This document shows, in pieces, positions 43,248 through 54,919 of a stretch of 64,000 nt of DNA (position 1 is its first letter; each line of letters opens with the position of its first letter). The notes beneath the pieces are model-generated. The model was not told where the DNA came from. It was given only the letters and a program-made list of their open reading frames with translations, and made no database searches. The DNA comes from Eutreptiella sp. 'Long Island Sound 2002'. Taxonomy: Eukaryota; Euglenozoa; Euglenophyceae; Eutreptiales; Eutreptiaceae. The DNA is taken from the NCBI GenBank assembly GCA_964036045.1, contig OZ038392.1, positions 28,097,755-28,161,754 on the forward strand, written 5' to 3'. The translations under genes were made by a program, and so were the position numbers.

Positions 43248-46200
43248 GTTTTTTCGACAGTAATTCCTGGCGATCAGGTGGACACTGAGTTGTGTTCCAA
43301 GAAAAGAAACAAGATTTTTGAGGAACGGAAGGACACAACCCTTTCGGGGAAGTTGATCAAAGACCCCCCTGTCCGTGGGCAGTTCGGTGAAGCCTTCATC
43401 GAGCTTCGTGAAGGTTACAAGGCGAAGAAACAGCGTCCTTATGAGAACCATGGACACAAACATGAGATACTCAGAAAAGTAATCGAGAGAAATCTCAGGG
43501 AATTTGGTTGGCTTGAGGGTTGTATGACCAGCGAATGGTGCTGTGCACCCTTCACAGTCCCGAAGCCGCCGCCTGCAGACCAGAACACTATTGATGGTTG
43601 GCCAATGGTTGTTGATTTTCGCAACCTCAACGCCGAAACCAAGGCGGATTCACACCCCCTGCCTCTCATTGAGGAGGAAATCGCCAAGAGGGCAAGAGGT
43701 CGTTTGTTTTCTGTGCTGGATCTCCGTCACGGCTTTCACCAAATGCCGTTGAGGAAGGACAGCCGACCTCTCACCTGTATGTGCACGCCATGTGGCCCGG
43801 TCCAGTGGACGGTCATGCCCATGGGCCTGAAGAACGCCCCTTCGTTTTTTCAAAGAATGATGCAGGATGTGCTTTTTACAGCTCATCCTGAGCTTCGTGC
43901 CTTCGTGAGTGTGTACATAGATGACATAATCATCGCGACAGAGGGGGAGGGACTGACCGAAGCCGAGCTGGTGGCCCTACATGAAAAGCAGCTGAACCAG
44001 GTTTTGGACATTCTTGACGCCAATCAGCTGATTTGTGGGCCAAAGAAGGGAAAACTATTTTTAAAATCAGTCGAATTTTGTGGTTCTCTCCTTGAGAATG
44101 GCACCCGACGACCCAGTCCAGGGAAGCTCGTCGCTATTCAGAAGTGGAAGCGCCCTGAGACGATCACGGAATTGAGAGGATTCCTGGGTTGTTGCAATTT
44201 TTACCACACTTTTGTGCCGAATTATGCCAAATTTGCTGCCCCCCTCACTGAATTATTGAAGGTAGGGAGAGATGCGGGCAAGGCAGGTTCAAAGGTTCGT
44301 GTCAAGTGGACTGACGAGTGCGAGGAGGCCTTCCATCACTTGAAGGCGGCCCTCTGCGAAGTCGCCACGTTGCATGTGCCGAAATTCGACCGACCCTTCT
44401 ACATAAGAACCGACGCTTCTAGGTACGCGATCGGAGCTGTCCTTCAACAGGTTGATGAAGCCACAGGGGATCATTACCCTCTTGTATTTTGGTCGCGGAA
44501 GCTAGCCCCACGCCAAATGCAATGGTCGCCGCGTGAGCAAGAAACATATGCCATAATCTGTGCGCTGAAAAAGTATCAATCGTGGGTTGGTACCAATCGA
44601 GTCGAGGTCCTGACGGATCATCGATCTCTGGAGTATTGGGCCACCGAACACATTGATACTGTCGCGAGCCCAGCTGGTCGACGGGCCAGATGGCACGAAT
44701 TTCTCAGTCTGTTTGACCTCCATGTGTCGTATTTGCCTGGAAAACACAACACGGTAGCGGATGCTCTGAGCCGATGGGCTTACCCCGCTTCAGAGGGGCT
44801 GCAAAGTACCAACATCCATGGTACGGAGCAGGACCGCCACGTCGTAATCGAGTGGGATCAGGAAGAAAAAAAGCTCATTCGACGTGAATGCATGCAATGC
44901 ACTGTTAAACAGCACGCATGCCCGTGTCACGATATCACGGCCTTTTCAGATCCGGCGCATGCTCATGAGATCTGCACCAAAACACTGAAAGTCGTGGAGA
45001 AAGTCACCGATCCCTCCTCAGGGAGTGTGAAACGGTTTGACTATACCCGACGTGTAAGTGGATTTCGGTTGATCCAGGGCATTAAGCGTCGAGATCCGGC
45101 CAAAACTCCACCCCTGCCGAAAGATTCCCTTATCATCCGTGACTGGACGAATGATTATCTGCATGATTCCATGTTTAAAGAGGTCTTTGCGAATCTCAAA
45201 TCCAAAGATGCTCACAAAGATGGAATTTTTTCGGAATATTCGTTGGATGGGGGGAAGCTGTGGATGGAGGGTAAATTGTGCGTACCAGACGCCCTGGCCC
45301 CCCGAGTGTTAAACTGGTGGCACAAATGGGAGTCCCCCCACGCACATGGCCGTAGAATATGGTCGATGATTAAACATAGGTTGTTCGGCTCAAGGCTATA
45401 TACTCATTGCATGAAAGTAGCCGCCGGATGTGCCCAATGTGCTGTCGCGACGCCACCCAGCGCGAAGAAGCACGGCCATCTGAGGCCACATCCTATTCCG
45501 GAGCGCCTTCTTAACAGAGTCACCAGTGATTTCTTCTATCTCGGTGAACTCGATGACGAAGAGTGCCATTGGACGAAAAAAAAAGTCAATGGTGTGCTCC
45601 TTATTCAGTGCCGTCATTCAGGCTACATTCAGGTGTTGCCTTGCAACATCGAGTCAATGACTGGCAAGGCTGCCGCCAAATGGTGCGCGCAGACCTGGAT
45701 GGGAGGTTGGGACGTCCCATCCGAGGTGGTTACGGACTCAGGCAAAGAGTACACCTCCGAATGGTGGAGAGAATTATGTGCTCGCCTTGGAATCCACCAC
45801 CTGAGATGTGAAATCCACTCGCATCCAGCGCTGCCTGGCGAAAGAGCCGGCCGCTCTATTATAAATATGCTTCGTAAGGAGCTCGCGAGTGAGAAAGATT
45901 TCCATTGGCTTGAAGTTCTCTTCGCATTGCTTCGCCGTTACCACAACACGCCTTTGTACCATGGCCTTTCTCCAAATGAAATTGTCTTTGGACGAAAGAA
46001 GTGTTGGTGGAACATGCCGTTGAATAATCCTCGCCCTTGTAAAGATGCTTCGTTGTTTTTGGACGAAATCCAACGAGCAGAAAAAACTGTCTCGAAATTA
46101 ATCGATAAGCATCAAGCTGACTGGCTTTGGGTCCAGAATCAAGGCCGAAAAAACCCCCACAATTTTGAAGTCGATGATCGAGTTTGGCTTCGAAAATCCG

Positions 46201-46892
46201 AAACCACCCTGGACGGAGATGATAAGCTTCTTCCCTTGTGGGAGGGGCCATTCGCTGTTACAGCGCGTCTAGGTGAGAACAGGTGGAGGATTCGTGTGGA
46301 TGTCAGCAGGGAAATTGACGTTTCGGGCGATCGCCTCAAGAGAGAGATCCCCTCCCCCAAGGATCGGGTTAAACCCCTTTTTTGGACTTCGAAATTTTTG
46401 TCCGATCGGGTCATCGAAGGGGGGAAGTACGAACTCAAGAGGATTTTAGAAGCAAGACGTGACGGAAAGGGCGAATGGGAATTTCTATGTGAGTGGAGGG
46501 GCTTTGATTCCAGTCACAACAACTGGGAACCAGCCCATTCTTTTGTCCATGGGTACACCAAGGGGTTCATCGACTTCCTCAAGAAGCACCCCGAAATTGG
46601 CGTACTCCTGACAGACTGTCTGTCGAAACCAGACAGACAGGTGGAGAGCGACGGAAAAAGACCTGTGGTGAATCGAGATCCAGCCTTTTACGGCCCTCAG
46701 CAGCCACATTCCAGGGCTGATCCGTCGATCCCCCCTCCTGCGGTCAGGCCAGCCCAGGAGCCAAATGAAGACCAAGCTTCGAGTTCGGCCGCTGATTTGC
46801 AGCGCCCAAGCCGTACGAGGGCCCCACCAGACAGGTTGGTGGTCACATGTATTCGTGCTTGGCCGAATTCAGGGAGACCCGTCGTGACTTGA
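43248..46892 (+). CDS. pol: RT, RNase H, integrase and chromodomain of element D
   Basis: About 1,214 residues in the frame of the preceding segment. The first start-like codon is GTG 43278, so translation depends on passing the TAA at 43245. RT has VDFRNLN, VLDLRHGFHQMPL and catalytic YIDDIIIAT. RNase H has RTDASRYAIGAVL, LTDHRSLEYW and ADALSRWAYP. The integrase has a zinc region ending CAQC and a core with Asp in TSDFF, Asp in VTDSGKEY and Glu in PGERAG. The chromodomain has YELKRILEARRDGK, CEWRGFD and WEPAHSF. A Pro/Ser-rich tail of about 90 residues follows the chromodomain. Confidence 0.92.
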   Translation, partial: VFSTVIPGDQVDTELCSKKRNKIFEERKDTTLSGKLIKDPPVRGQFGEAFIELREGYKAKKQRPYENHGHKHEILRKVIERNLREFGWLEGCMTSEWCCAPFTVPKPPPADQNTIDGWPMVVDFRNLNAETKADSHPLPLIEEEIAKRARGRLFSVLDLRHGFHQMPLRKDSRPLTCMCTPCGPVQWTVMPMGLKNAPSFFQRMMQDVLFTAHPELRAFVSVYIDDIIIATEGEGLTEAELVALHEKQLNQVLDILDANQLICGPKKGKLFLKSVEFCGSLLENGTRRPSPGKLVAIQKWKRPETITELRGFLGCCNFYHTFVPNYAKFAAPLTELLKVGRDAGKAGSKVRVKWTDECEEAFHHLKAALCEVATLHVPKFDRPFYIRTDASRYAIGAVLQQVDEATGDHYPLVFWSRKLAPRQMQWSPREQETYAIICALKKYQSWVGTNRVEVLTDHRSLEYWATEHIDTVASPAGRRARWHEFLSLFDLHVSYLPGKHNTVADALSRWAYPASEGLQSTNIHGTEQDRHVVIEWDQEEKKLIRRECMQCTVKQHACPCHDITAFSDPAHAHEICTKTLKVVEKVTDPSSGSVKRFDYTRRVSGFRLIQGIKRRDPAKTPPLPKDSLIIRDWTNDYLHDSMFKEVFANLKSKDAHKDGIFSEYSLDGGKLWMEGKLCVPDALAPRVLNWWHKWESPHAHGRRIWSMIKHRLFGSRLYTHCMKVAAGCAQCAVATPPSAKKHGHLRPHPIPERLLNRVTSDFFYLGELDDEECHWTKKKVNGVLLIQCRHSGYIQVLPCNIESMTGKAAAKWCAQTWMGGWDVPSEVVTDSGKEYTSEWWRELCARLGIHHLRCEIHSHPALPGERAGRSIINMLRKELASEKDFHWLEVLFALLRRYHNTPLYHGLSPNEIVFGRKKCWWNMPLNNPRPCKDASLFLDEIQRAEKTVSKLIDKHQADWLWVQNQGRKNPHNFEVDDRVWLRKSETTLDGDDKLLPLWEGPFAVTARLGENRWRIRVDVSREIDVSGDRLKREIPSPKDRVKPLFWTSKFLSDRVIEGGKYELKRILEARRDGKGEWEFLCEWRGFDSSHNNWEPAHSFVHGYTKGFIDFLKKHPEIGVLLTDCLSKPDRQVESDGKRPVVNRDPAFYGPQQPHSRADPSIPPPAVRPAQEPNEDQASSSAADLQRPSRTRAPPDRLVVTCIRAWPNSGRPVVT

Positions 46893-48524
46893 GTCGCCGG
46901 CGCCCTAGATTGGCTAACAGTCGTCTAGTCCAGGGCGTCATGGCACTCGTCGCTAGGGCTCAAGGGTGTAGGTTCGAAACCCTTGCATGTCCAACTCCTA
47001 CAAAAGCTCCAGCCTCGCCCCGTCGACCACTTATTCCAATGTGAGTGTTCTGACGACTTGGTAAAACCACATTCTGCTCAATCCACTGTTCATTATTCCT
47101 GATTTCGAAATGATGTGGAGAACTGCGAATGTTTGATAATTTGACGTCAATCAACTTTTCTTTGGTCTCCGTTCGGCAGACAAGGCGTAGATACGCTGCC
47201 GAAAGCCACGGAGTGTGCTGCCGTGTTCAGAAAAAACCAAACTCAGGCTTAATTCAGGCAGATTCGGGGTAATCTTGTCTCTGTTGGTCTGTGCATCTTT
47301 GGAATTTGACTACTCGTGCAGATGGAAGCAAATGTACATAGTAAAAACGCCGGCCGGCGACATTCACCCCTACAGGTACCCCCTGTAGTACTGGCTGCAC
47401 TAGATGCGACGCCAGGAACTCAGATCTTACCTTCATTTGCCGTGATGCTGAAGCTAAAGTCCAGATTCAGATCCAGATTCCTTGAATTTACCTTGAATTC
47501 CTCAGGTTTGTCCTTCATTTTGCCATTGTTGCACGAAACCCCGACGTCAATTGTTCAGACAACCTTCAGACAGAGGCTCTAGGGACTTCTAAAAGCAACC
47601 TCTGAAGTCCGTAAGCTTCGTTGTATTTTTGGCTCACGCCAATGTGAGCTCAATCCGACCTGAAACTGTCGAAAATGGTGAATCCAAGTGTCTTGTGGGA
47701 CTAAATCGAAAGATGGGCCTTGTCCAAGTCGATTGACACCACCGCCACTGTAAATAAAGGACTATTCGGTGTCTCTCAGTTATATACTGTCAGTAAAGCG
47801 CCTTCAGCGAACCTTCGGCGCGTTACATGCCAAGGATCCAGGGCCATCATGTCTCATCATGATGCATCATCACATGATCCAGATTTTCATGGAATCTGTT
47901 GGATGCTCGCGAACCAACGTGCCGGAAAGCACAACTCAGCTGAATAAACGACAATATATATTAACTCTAGTCTAAACGAAGATGTTAGTAGTTTCAGTTC
48001 TAGACATTCCGCTTCATTTCTCCTTCATCTCTGCTCAAATTGATTCTCAATCTTGCTGAATCTTATGATCATCCGCCAGATGCGCCAAATCTTAAGCACA
48101 TGCTGCACTTTTCAGAACGAGAAAAGCGGGAATAACACGATGTAGAGTACGTGGAGGACACCGTAGCGTGCCCGCGACAGCTAAACTGTGCCAGAGCGCC
48201 GAGATGACACTCCATTTCTTGATTCCCCCACTCAATCCACCAATAATCTACCTCATTCTCAACCAAAGTATGGTTTGGTATCGATTCTCGATACGTTTAC
48301 ATGCTTTTTAGCCCTTAACTTAATGTTTTACTGCACGGAGGACTGTTCGTCACTCCTCATTCTGTCTCATTTCAGGTTCATCCATCCTGATTCAGTGCCA
48401 ATTCAGCCCAAATCAGGTCAGATCAAGCAGATTTCGCCCCATCGAGGCTACATTTCTATTTTTCTCTGGGACTTACCCGCACTACGTTCTTCGTTGACGT
48501 AGCGACACACCCCAGTGTGTTTTT
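46893..48524 (+). other. 3' untranslated part of element D
   Basis: 1.6 kb with no credible coding frame. A tRNA-like sequence lies near its start (46920-46996). Nothing else was recognised. Confidence 0.6.
46920..46996 (+). repeat. tRNA-like sequence with a B box
   Basis: GGTTCGAAACC near 46972 fits the B-box consensus exactly. GTCGTCTAGTCCAGGG about 50 nt upstream resembles the D-arm/A-box of a tRNA. The T-arm would need an oversized loop, so it is not a normal tRNA gene. It is comparable in kind to the B boxes in element F's 3' UTR. Confidence 0.35.
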
Positions 48525-48534
48525 GGAGGGGGAG
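48525..48534 (+). other. Polypurine tract of element D
   Basis: ggagggggag directly before the 3' LTR. Nearly the same as element C's. Confidence 0.88.
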
Positions 48535-49067
48535 TGTAAGTGCGGCTAACCCCCATCTGCTCAGATTTTAGCAGATCTGCCCCAGTTTGGCTACATTTTG
48601 GTCATTTTCTCTGCTTCGGCGGAATCGCCGCCCCGCAGCTCAGTCTCAGGATCAGACCTATATATTTCTGATGTGCCGGATCTGATTCCGCGGTCCATTC
48701 ATCGTAAATCCGTCGCGTTCCGATCATTTACCTGGAATCGCCAATTGCCGCTGATGCGCGCCTGAAGCCAAATCAGCCAAATAATTTTTCACAATCGGAT
48801 TTATATAAATCTTTTCAGATAGATACGGACACTCAGATGTACTTAGGATAATCCGCATCAATTTTCTTCATAGACTGGGATTTTCTGCCGGATAACAATC
48901 AGCATGGATCTTGCTTCCGTTGTTGCTGCCCTCGCCTCCGTTGGTGTCCGTGTATCCGGTTCTACCCCCAACAGCAGCGTTCAGGTCGACTCCTCGCGTG
49001 CCTGCCCCACTGGTCTTGCCGGCCCCGAGCCCTCCGGCACCTTCCACGACCCAGGGCAGCACTTTCA
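48535..49067 (+). repeat. 3' LTR of element D
   Basis: 533 bp with about four substitutions against 38281-38813. Its internal gag ATG at 48904 opens a frame that leaves the LTR and reads into element C's protease up to 49530. Confidence 0.96.
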
Positions 49068-49072
49068 TTTAT

Positions 49073-49400
49073 TCTTGGGTCAACCATGGCTTCACGCTCA
49101 TCGTGTGTCGCCCATGGGACACAGGACATGCTTCCTCCAGGATCCGTCGACCAGCGACCCGTCCGACTTGTATTATCTGCACCCATATACCAAGAGTATC
49201 AACCAATTCCAGGAACGAAATAAGCTACATATTCAGCAAGATGGGCAGGAATGGACAGGGAATCAAGAAGAATTGGACGAAGGAAAGGTGGAATCATTGA
49301 ACTGCAAGAATTGGAAGTCAGTTTGCTATCGTGTAGTCGACAAATGGCGGGACATTCTGGTGGATTATTTCGAAGGGAACCACAATTTCGTCCTCAAGTT
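49073..49400 (+). pseudogene. pol: Protease end of element C and linker, to a frameshift
   Basis: Resumes element C pol after D with FLGQPWLHAHR. It continues through a linker to YRVVDKWRDILVDYFEGNHNF. Near 49390 similarity to element D moves to the next frame (PQVDAFANKKNKRF), so one base has been gained or lost. Confidence 0.8.
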
Positions 49401-52400
49401 GATGCCTTTGCAAACAAGAAGAATAAAAGATTTCCGAAGTTCTACGACGATGCCTGGAGTGAGGACTGGTCTGAACCACTTTGGATCAATCTGCCCTTCG
49501 ACGTTTTTCCTCGTGTGGTGCAGAAACTGAAGCAATCCGGCGCAAACGCGATTTTAATTGTCCCCAACTGGCCAAAACAATCTTGGTTCAAGGACATTAT
49601 GGACATTTCAATCGACATTGTCGAGCTACCTCACAAGGGAGTGAAGCTGTATTGCGAAGACAATGGCAAGCCTTTGCCACAGCGTTCGTGGAGCACGTTG
49701 GCGTGCTTAGTTGACGGGAATCTGGGAGATTATTGGCAAGATGACAGTGAAATGGGAACAGAAGAGGTCATATCAAATTCCTCAAGAATCGACGAAATTG
49801 AAGTGGATCGAGACGATCGAGAGCGGAATCCCGACATATCGTCGCGGAAGGAGGGAAGGACAATCGGCGTCCCTCAAGAGAACGCCTCCATCCATTCCAA
49901 TTCGTCCCCATCAGACAAGAATCAAGCCCAAAATGTCAAGATTTCAAGCAAGAATGATGACAAATTTCCAAGATTTTCACCTGAATTGACAGGAATGCCG
50001 CTGAATTCGTCCGACCATCCCTTCAAGACATTCGTGGACCTGCTTCATTGGTGGGATCCCACGGAGGAGCGAGCTCAGGTGAGCTTCATCCGCCAACAAT
50101 GCGACGAAGAAGTTTGGAATGAAGTGGCCAAGAATATGAGACCACGACCAACAATTCGCAAATTGGTGGACATAATGTCGGTGATTAAATGTGGGAATCA
50201 GGTCGACGGAGACAAGATATCTGCAAGAAGGGACGCAGTGTTCGAAGATTATAAAGATGACGTGCTGAGTGGGAAGTTGTGGAAAAACCCCCCAATTCGA
50301 TGTGAAAATGGGGAAGCCAAGATTGAGATAATCCAAGGCTCAAAGGTGCACAAACAACGTCCATTCTACCTTCACGGCACCAAAGCAGATGCCCTGCGAA
50401 AGATTATTGAGCGCAATCTCTATGAGTTCGGTTGGTTGGAGGGCTGCATGAGTTCTGAGTGGTGTTCAGCACCATTTACTGTGCCAAAACCCCCACCTGC
50501 TGACCAATCCAGCATAGATGCTTGGCGTCTAGTGGTGGATTACAGAGCCCTGAATGCCGCCACGGTACCTGACGCGCATCCCCTTCCTTTAATCGAGAAG
50601 GAGATCGCCGCGAGAGCCAAAGGTAAGCTCTTTGCTGTGTTGGATTTGCGCCATGGCTTTCACCAAATGCCACTTGGAAAGGAGGATAGGCATTTGATGG
50701 CAATGTGCACGCCCTGTGGCACTGTCCAGTGGACTGTACTGCCGATGGGTCTGAAGATTGCGCCGTCGATGTTCCAGAAGATGATGGAGACTATTTTATT
50801 TCAGAAGCACAAGTCTCTGGATTTACAAGAATTCTGCAGCATCTACATTGACGACCTTCTGATTGCCACGCCGTTGGAAAAAAACTTTGATGAGTGCCTG
50901 AAGTTGCACGAAGAACAAGTCCGAAAAGTTCTCGAAGTCCTTCGACAAGAGAAGCTCGTGTGTGGACCCAAGAAGGGCAAAATGTTCCTCCAGAGTGTGG
51001 AATTTTGTGGCTCTGTCTTGGAAGATGGGACAAGAAGACCGGCCCCAGGGAAAATGGCTGCCCTACAGCTCTGGGAAAGGCCTAAAACCATCACGCAGCT
51101 TCGTGCCTTTTTAGGCTGCTGCAATTATTACCACGAGTTCCTTCCCCTCTACGCCAAGTTCTCTGGTCCATTGACAGAGTTACTCAAGGTTGGCAAAATA
51201 GAAGGAAAGAAGGGATCTCAAGTCAAGCTCAAGTGGACGCCAGAATGTGAAGAGGCCTTTACTGGTCTCAAGGAAGCACTGGCAAATGTGGTTACATTAA
51301 AGACTCCGTGGTTGGATGGAAGACCTTTTTATATTCGTACAGACGTCAGTCGTTACGCCATTGGTGCTACGATCGAACAAGTCGATGACGAAGGTCACCA
51401 TCATCCTCTGGCCTTCTGGTCTCGCAAGCTTACAACAAGACAGCGAAATTGGAGTCCAAGGGAACAAGAAGCCTATGCAATCCTTTGTGCCTTACGGCGT
51501 TATGAAGGTTGGATCTTGGGCCATCGCGTTGAGGTACTGACTGACCACAAGTCACTGGAGAGCTGGAGGACAGAACATGTGGATACCCCTGGTGGACCAG
51601 CTGGGAGGAGAGGCCGTTGGCATGAAACTCTCAGCAGATTTGACCTCCATGTGACTTACATTCCAGGACGCTACAATACAGTGGCGGACGCCCTGAGTCG
51701 CTGGGCCTACCCAGCCTCAGAGGCTTACTCTGAAGTGAGTTTTCATGGGACAGCGACGGATAAAGCGGAAGTGATCGAGTTTGATAAGGAGGAACAAGCA
51801 CTGATCAAGAAACATTGTCTCCAATGTTCGATTGAAAATCCGATGAAGGTGGAATTGGTCAGATGCAAGGAGATTACCAAGGCAGATCAGACTGCAGGAG
51901 TTAACTCTGACTCTGAGTCGGCGCTGCCACTCCTTAATGTGTTTCCAGTGACAAGATCCAAGGCGAAATCCACGCTCCCTCTACAACAAAAGGACAAGGA
52001 AACTTCCTTCCTCTATGTGGATTGGACGAAGATGTACAAGGAGGACAGGTTCTTTGGGTCTGTATACCACAAGTTGAAAGGGGACAAGCCTTACGACTCT
52101 GAAGAGACGTCTGATTTCAAAATCCAAGGCGACAAGTTATTTTGGCAAGGACGGATTTGTGTTCCTGATTGTCTAATTGACCAATATGTCAAACATTGGC
52201 ATCGGAATGAGACAGCCCACACACATTCTCATGTTCTGGAGCAGGAGCTACGACACAGATTGTACACACGGGACCTCAAGAGTGCCTGTGAACGAGTGGC
52301 CAAAGGATGCAAGCAATGTCAGGCGACCATCCCCAAGAATCAACAGGCAGAAGGACTACTGAAGGGATTACCAATTCCTGAGAGGTTGTTCGACAAGGTG

Positions 52401-53576
52401 ACGGCGGATGTCTTCGAGTTGGGACAAATCCAAGAGGAATGTCTCTACACGAGGAAGCCAATTGATGGGGTTTTGTTAATTCAAGACCGCCACAGTGGCT
52501 ACATCCAGGTCCTCCCTTGCAACACGAAGCATCTCACCTCTGAAATGGCTGCCAAGTGGACTGCAAGTCAGTGGATGAGTAACTGGGATGTTCCCAGTGA
52601 AATTCTGACGGACAGTGGGAAGGAGTTTATTGAGACTTGGTGGGAGAACATGTGTGCTCTATTGGGAGTTCATCATCTTCGTGCCCGAGTCTACCACCAT
52701 CGAGCCCTCCCTGCTGAACGCGCTGGAAGAATTCTTATCAACCTTCTGAGAAAATTCCTGGCGACTGAAAAGGACTACAATTGGTTGGAGACAATTTACT
52801 GTGTCTTGAGGAGATACCATCGTACCAAGAATTACACTGGATTAAGTCCGAATGAGCTTGTTTTTGGTGGTGAGAAGATGGGTCCAGGACCAGTGATGTA
52901 TCATCCAAGGCAGTGCTACGACGCCTCACAATGGTTTGAGAGGATCAAGGATTTAGAGTCCAAGTGGATCCAAGCAAAACTGGAGAGTCAAGCAGATTGG
53001 TTGCATTTCAAAAATAAATCGAGAACGCAAGGAAAACCCTTCGAGAAAGGCCAGCAAGTTTGGCTTTGTAAGTCAGACGAGACCCTGAAGGACGACAACA
53101 AATTGTTACCTTTGTGGGATGGCCCATTCCAAGTCAGTGGTCAACTAAGTGAGACTACATTCAACATTGAAATTGAGCCAGGCAGGCATCAAGAAGTACA
53201 TCGAGACCGTTTGAAGGCCGAAGTACCCTGCCCCAAGGGAAGGTTCAAGCCTCTCTATTGGACTTCGAAGTACCTAAGCGACAGGAAGATGGTCACCAGC
53301 AGTTTCGAGTTGGAGAAGATCCTTGATTACAAGAAAAATGCTCGAAACAAGTGGTACTTTCTGTGCAGATGGAAAGGATTCGGTCCAGAAGAAGACAAAT
53401 GGGAGCCAGCTTCAAGCTTTATCCATGGGTATACGGACACTTTCATCAAGTTCCTGAAGAAACACCCTGAGATTGACCGTGAGCTCTCGCTGATCAAGGA
53501 TTGTGTCACCAAGGAAGACTTACAAGCACAAGAAGAAGCTCCAATCGTGGCAGAATCCATTCGAGACAAGATCTGA
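49390..53576 (+). CDS. pol: Dam-like domain, RT, RNase H, integrase and chromodomain of element C
   Basis: About 1,395 residues open to TGA 53576. The Dam-like domain runs to about 49700: VDAFANKKNKRF, then WINLPFDVF with NLPF at 49488-49499 (Pro to Leu in motif IV), then AILIVPNWPKQSW. RT has VDYRALN, VLDLRHGFHQMPL and catalytic YIDDLLIAT. RNase H has RTDVSRYAIGA, with Val where Ala is usual, and ADALSRWAYP. The integrase core has Asp in TADVF, Asp in LTDSGKEF and Glu in PAERAG. The chromodomain has FELEKILDYKKNARN, CRWKGFGPEEDKWEP. The frame upstream of 49390 is a shadow. Confidence 0.92.
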
Positions 53577-54909
53577 TCAGAATTTAACTCGCCAAAACTT
53601 TCGAAAAGGTTTACTGTCTACATATACCCTTGGCATTGGGACAAAACAGTCCTGACACATCGTCTATGTGGTTCGACGAACAGATGATGGGACATTCTGG
53701 GGTCATCCTGGTCATTCCATCCATCATTCCCATCATGGTCATCATGTGAATCATGTGCTTCATTGTAGATGATTTCCATCGGAAGTTCCGAAGGGCCTTT
53801 ATCCTCAACCACGACGACACTCTCGTGTTTTGCTGTCGATTGGGCCCCTCTACTCGCCTTGGGAAGGACTCGTTCGAGTTCGTGCTCATTTCAGAGATTC
53901 TGGCACATGACTGAGTCTGATGCATTTCATGTGTTTGACGGATCTGCTGTGAATGTCATTTCAATCAGCTCTTACATTGAGACTGTTGGTTTGTTTTTCA
54001 ACCGACCGCTGTCAAAGGGCTTATATAGACCAAGTGACAACGATGGTGTTCTTACTTGTGTCGACTCGCTGTTCATCTGTGGATTGTGTTGGAAACCCCC
54101 TCAGAATCAGCTCAATTTTGGCAAATTCCTGGTACCAAGCACTGGATGCTTATACATGCTGGGACTATAATGAGTCAATTACCCCTTCTGGCTCATACTG
54201 GATTAAACATGAAGCCCTGGAGACGATACTGACAGTGTGGTGCACGCACTGGGTTTTCTTGGCTATCATTACTCTTGCATGATTGGATTTCCATCATGGG
54301 ATTCATCATCGTCATGAGGATTTGACCTGGATTAGCTATGAATGAGAACTGGATTTCCGTTCAGCACAACACACAGTACCTTTCGACAATGAATTGGACC
54401 TATATTGGCTTGCTGTGAACTTCGCCGTCTTCAATCTGTGTGCGATTCACTGATTTTGGTCTCAATTCAGTCACATTTTGTACCATAATCTGGCATCTGG
54501 TCTCATGACTGCAAATGACACCGACCAGTTTCACATATCTTGGGCTCCATGAAGGGATACCCTATTTTTTGGACGCTCGACAATGGCGACACTCGTTTTC
54601 TGTTTTCTGACAGTGGGACGTCAGATCCTGATTTCATCATGGATCATGGATCTTGATCATGCATGTACATTCTTCACTCAGACTTTCAATTTTCGAATTT
54701 TCGAGCTTGAACGAAGCTTTTTCTGTGTGCCCTAAGGTACCTATGCGTTTCATTCAAGTCGATGGCCATCGCGACGCACAGATCTCAGCACAATTTTGTT
54801 CAATTCAGCTCATTTTCTCACATTTTGTCGTAGATTGGTTGGTTTTTGGTCACTTTAGCCGTTTCTTTCACTTCACTTGACCCAGCCTGACATACTGGCG
54901 TATGTTTTC
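53577..54909 (+). other. 3' untranslated part of element C
   Basis: 1.3 kb without a credible frame. It has t- and cat-rich stretches such as repeated atcatggtcatcatg motifs near 53700-53760. No RNA gene seen. Confidence 0.6.
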
Positions 54910-54919
54910 AGAGGGGGAG
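54910..54919 (+). other. Polypurine tract of element C
   Basis: agagggggag directly before the truncated 3' LTR. Confidence 0.85.

Larger units (their letters stand above)
38281..49067 (+). mobile_element. Element D, chromovirus-like LTR retrotransposon inserted in C
   Basis: 10,787 bp with two 533-bp LTRs and the 5-bp target duplication tttat at 38276-38280 and 49068-49072. It has PBS, polypurine tract, gag, PR, Dam-like domain, RT, RNase H, integrase and chromodomain. About four LTR mismatches point to a recent insertion. Gag has one frameshift (about 40.69 kb) and pol one in-frame TAA (43245), so the copy is damaged. It is related to C but clearly diverged. Confidence 0.96.

Noticed and set aside
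48904-49530. 208-residue frame as an independent gene
   Set aside because: It is the LTR-encoded Gag start of D running into C pol, an insertion by-product.
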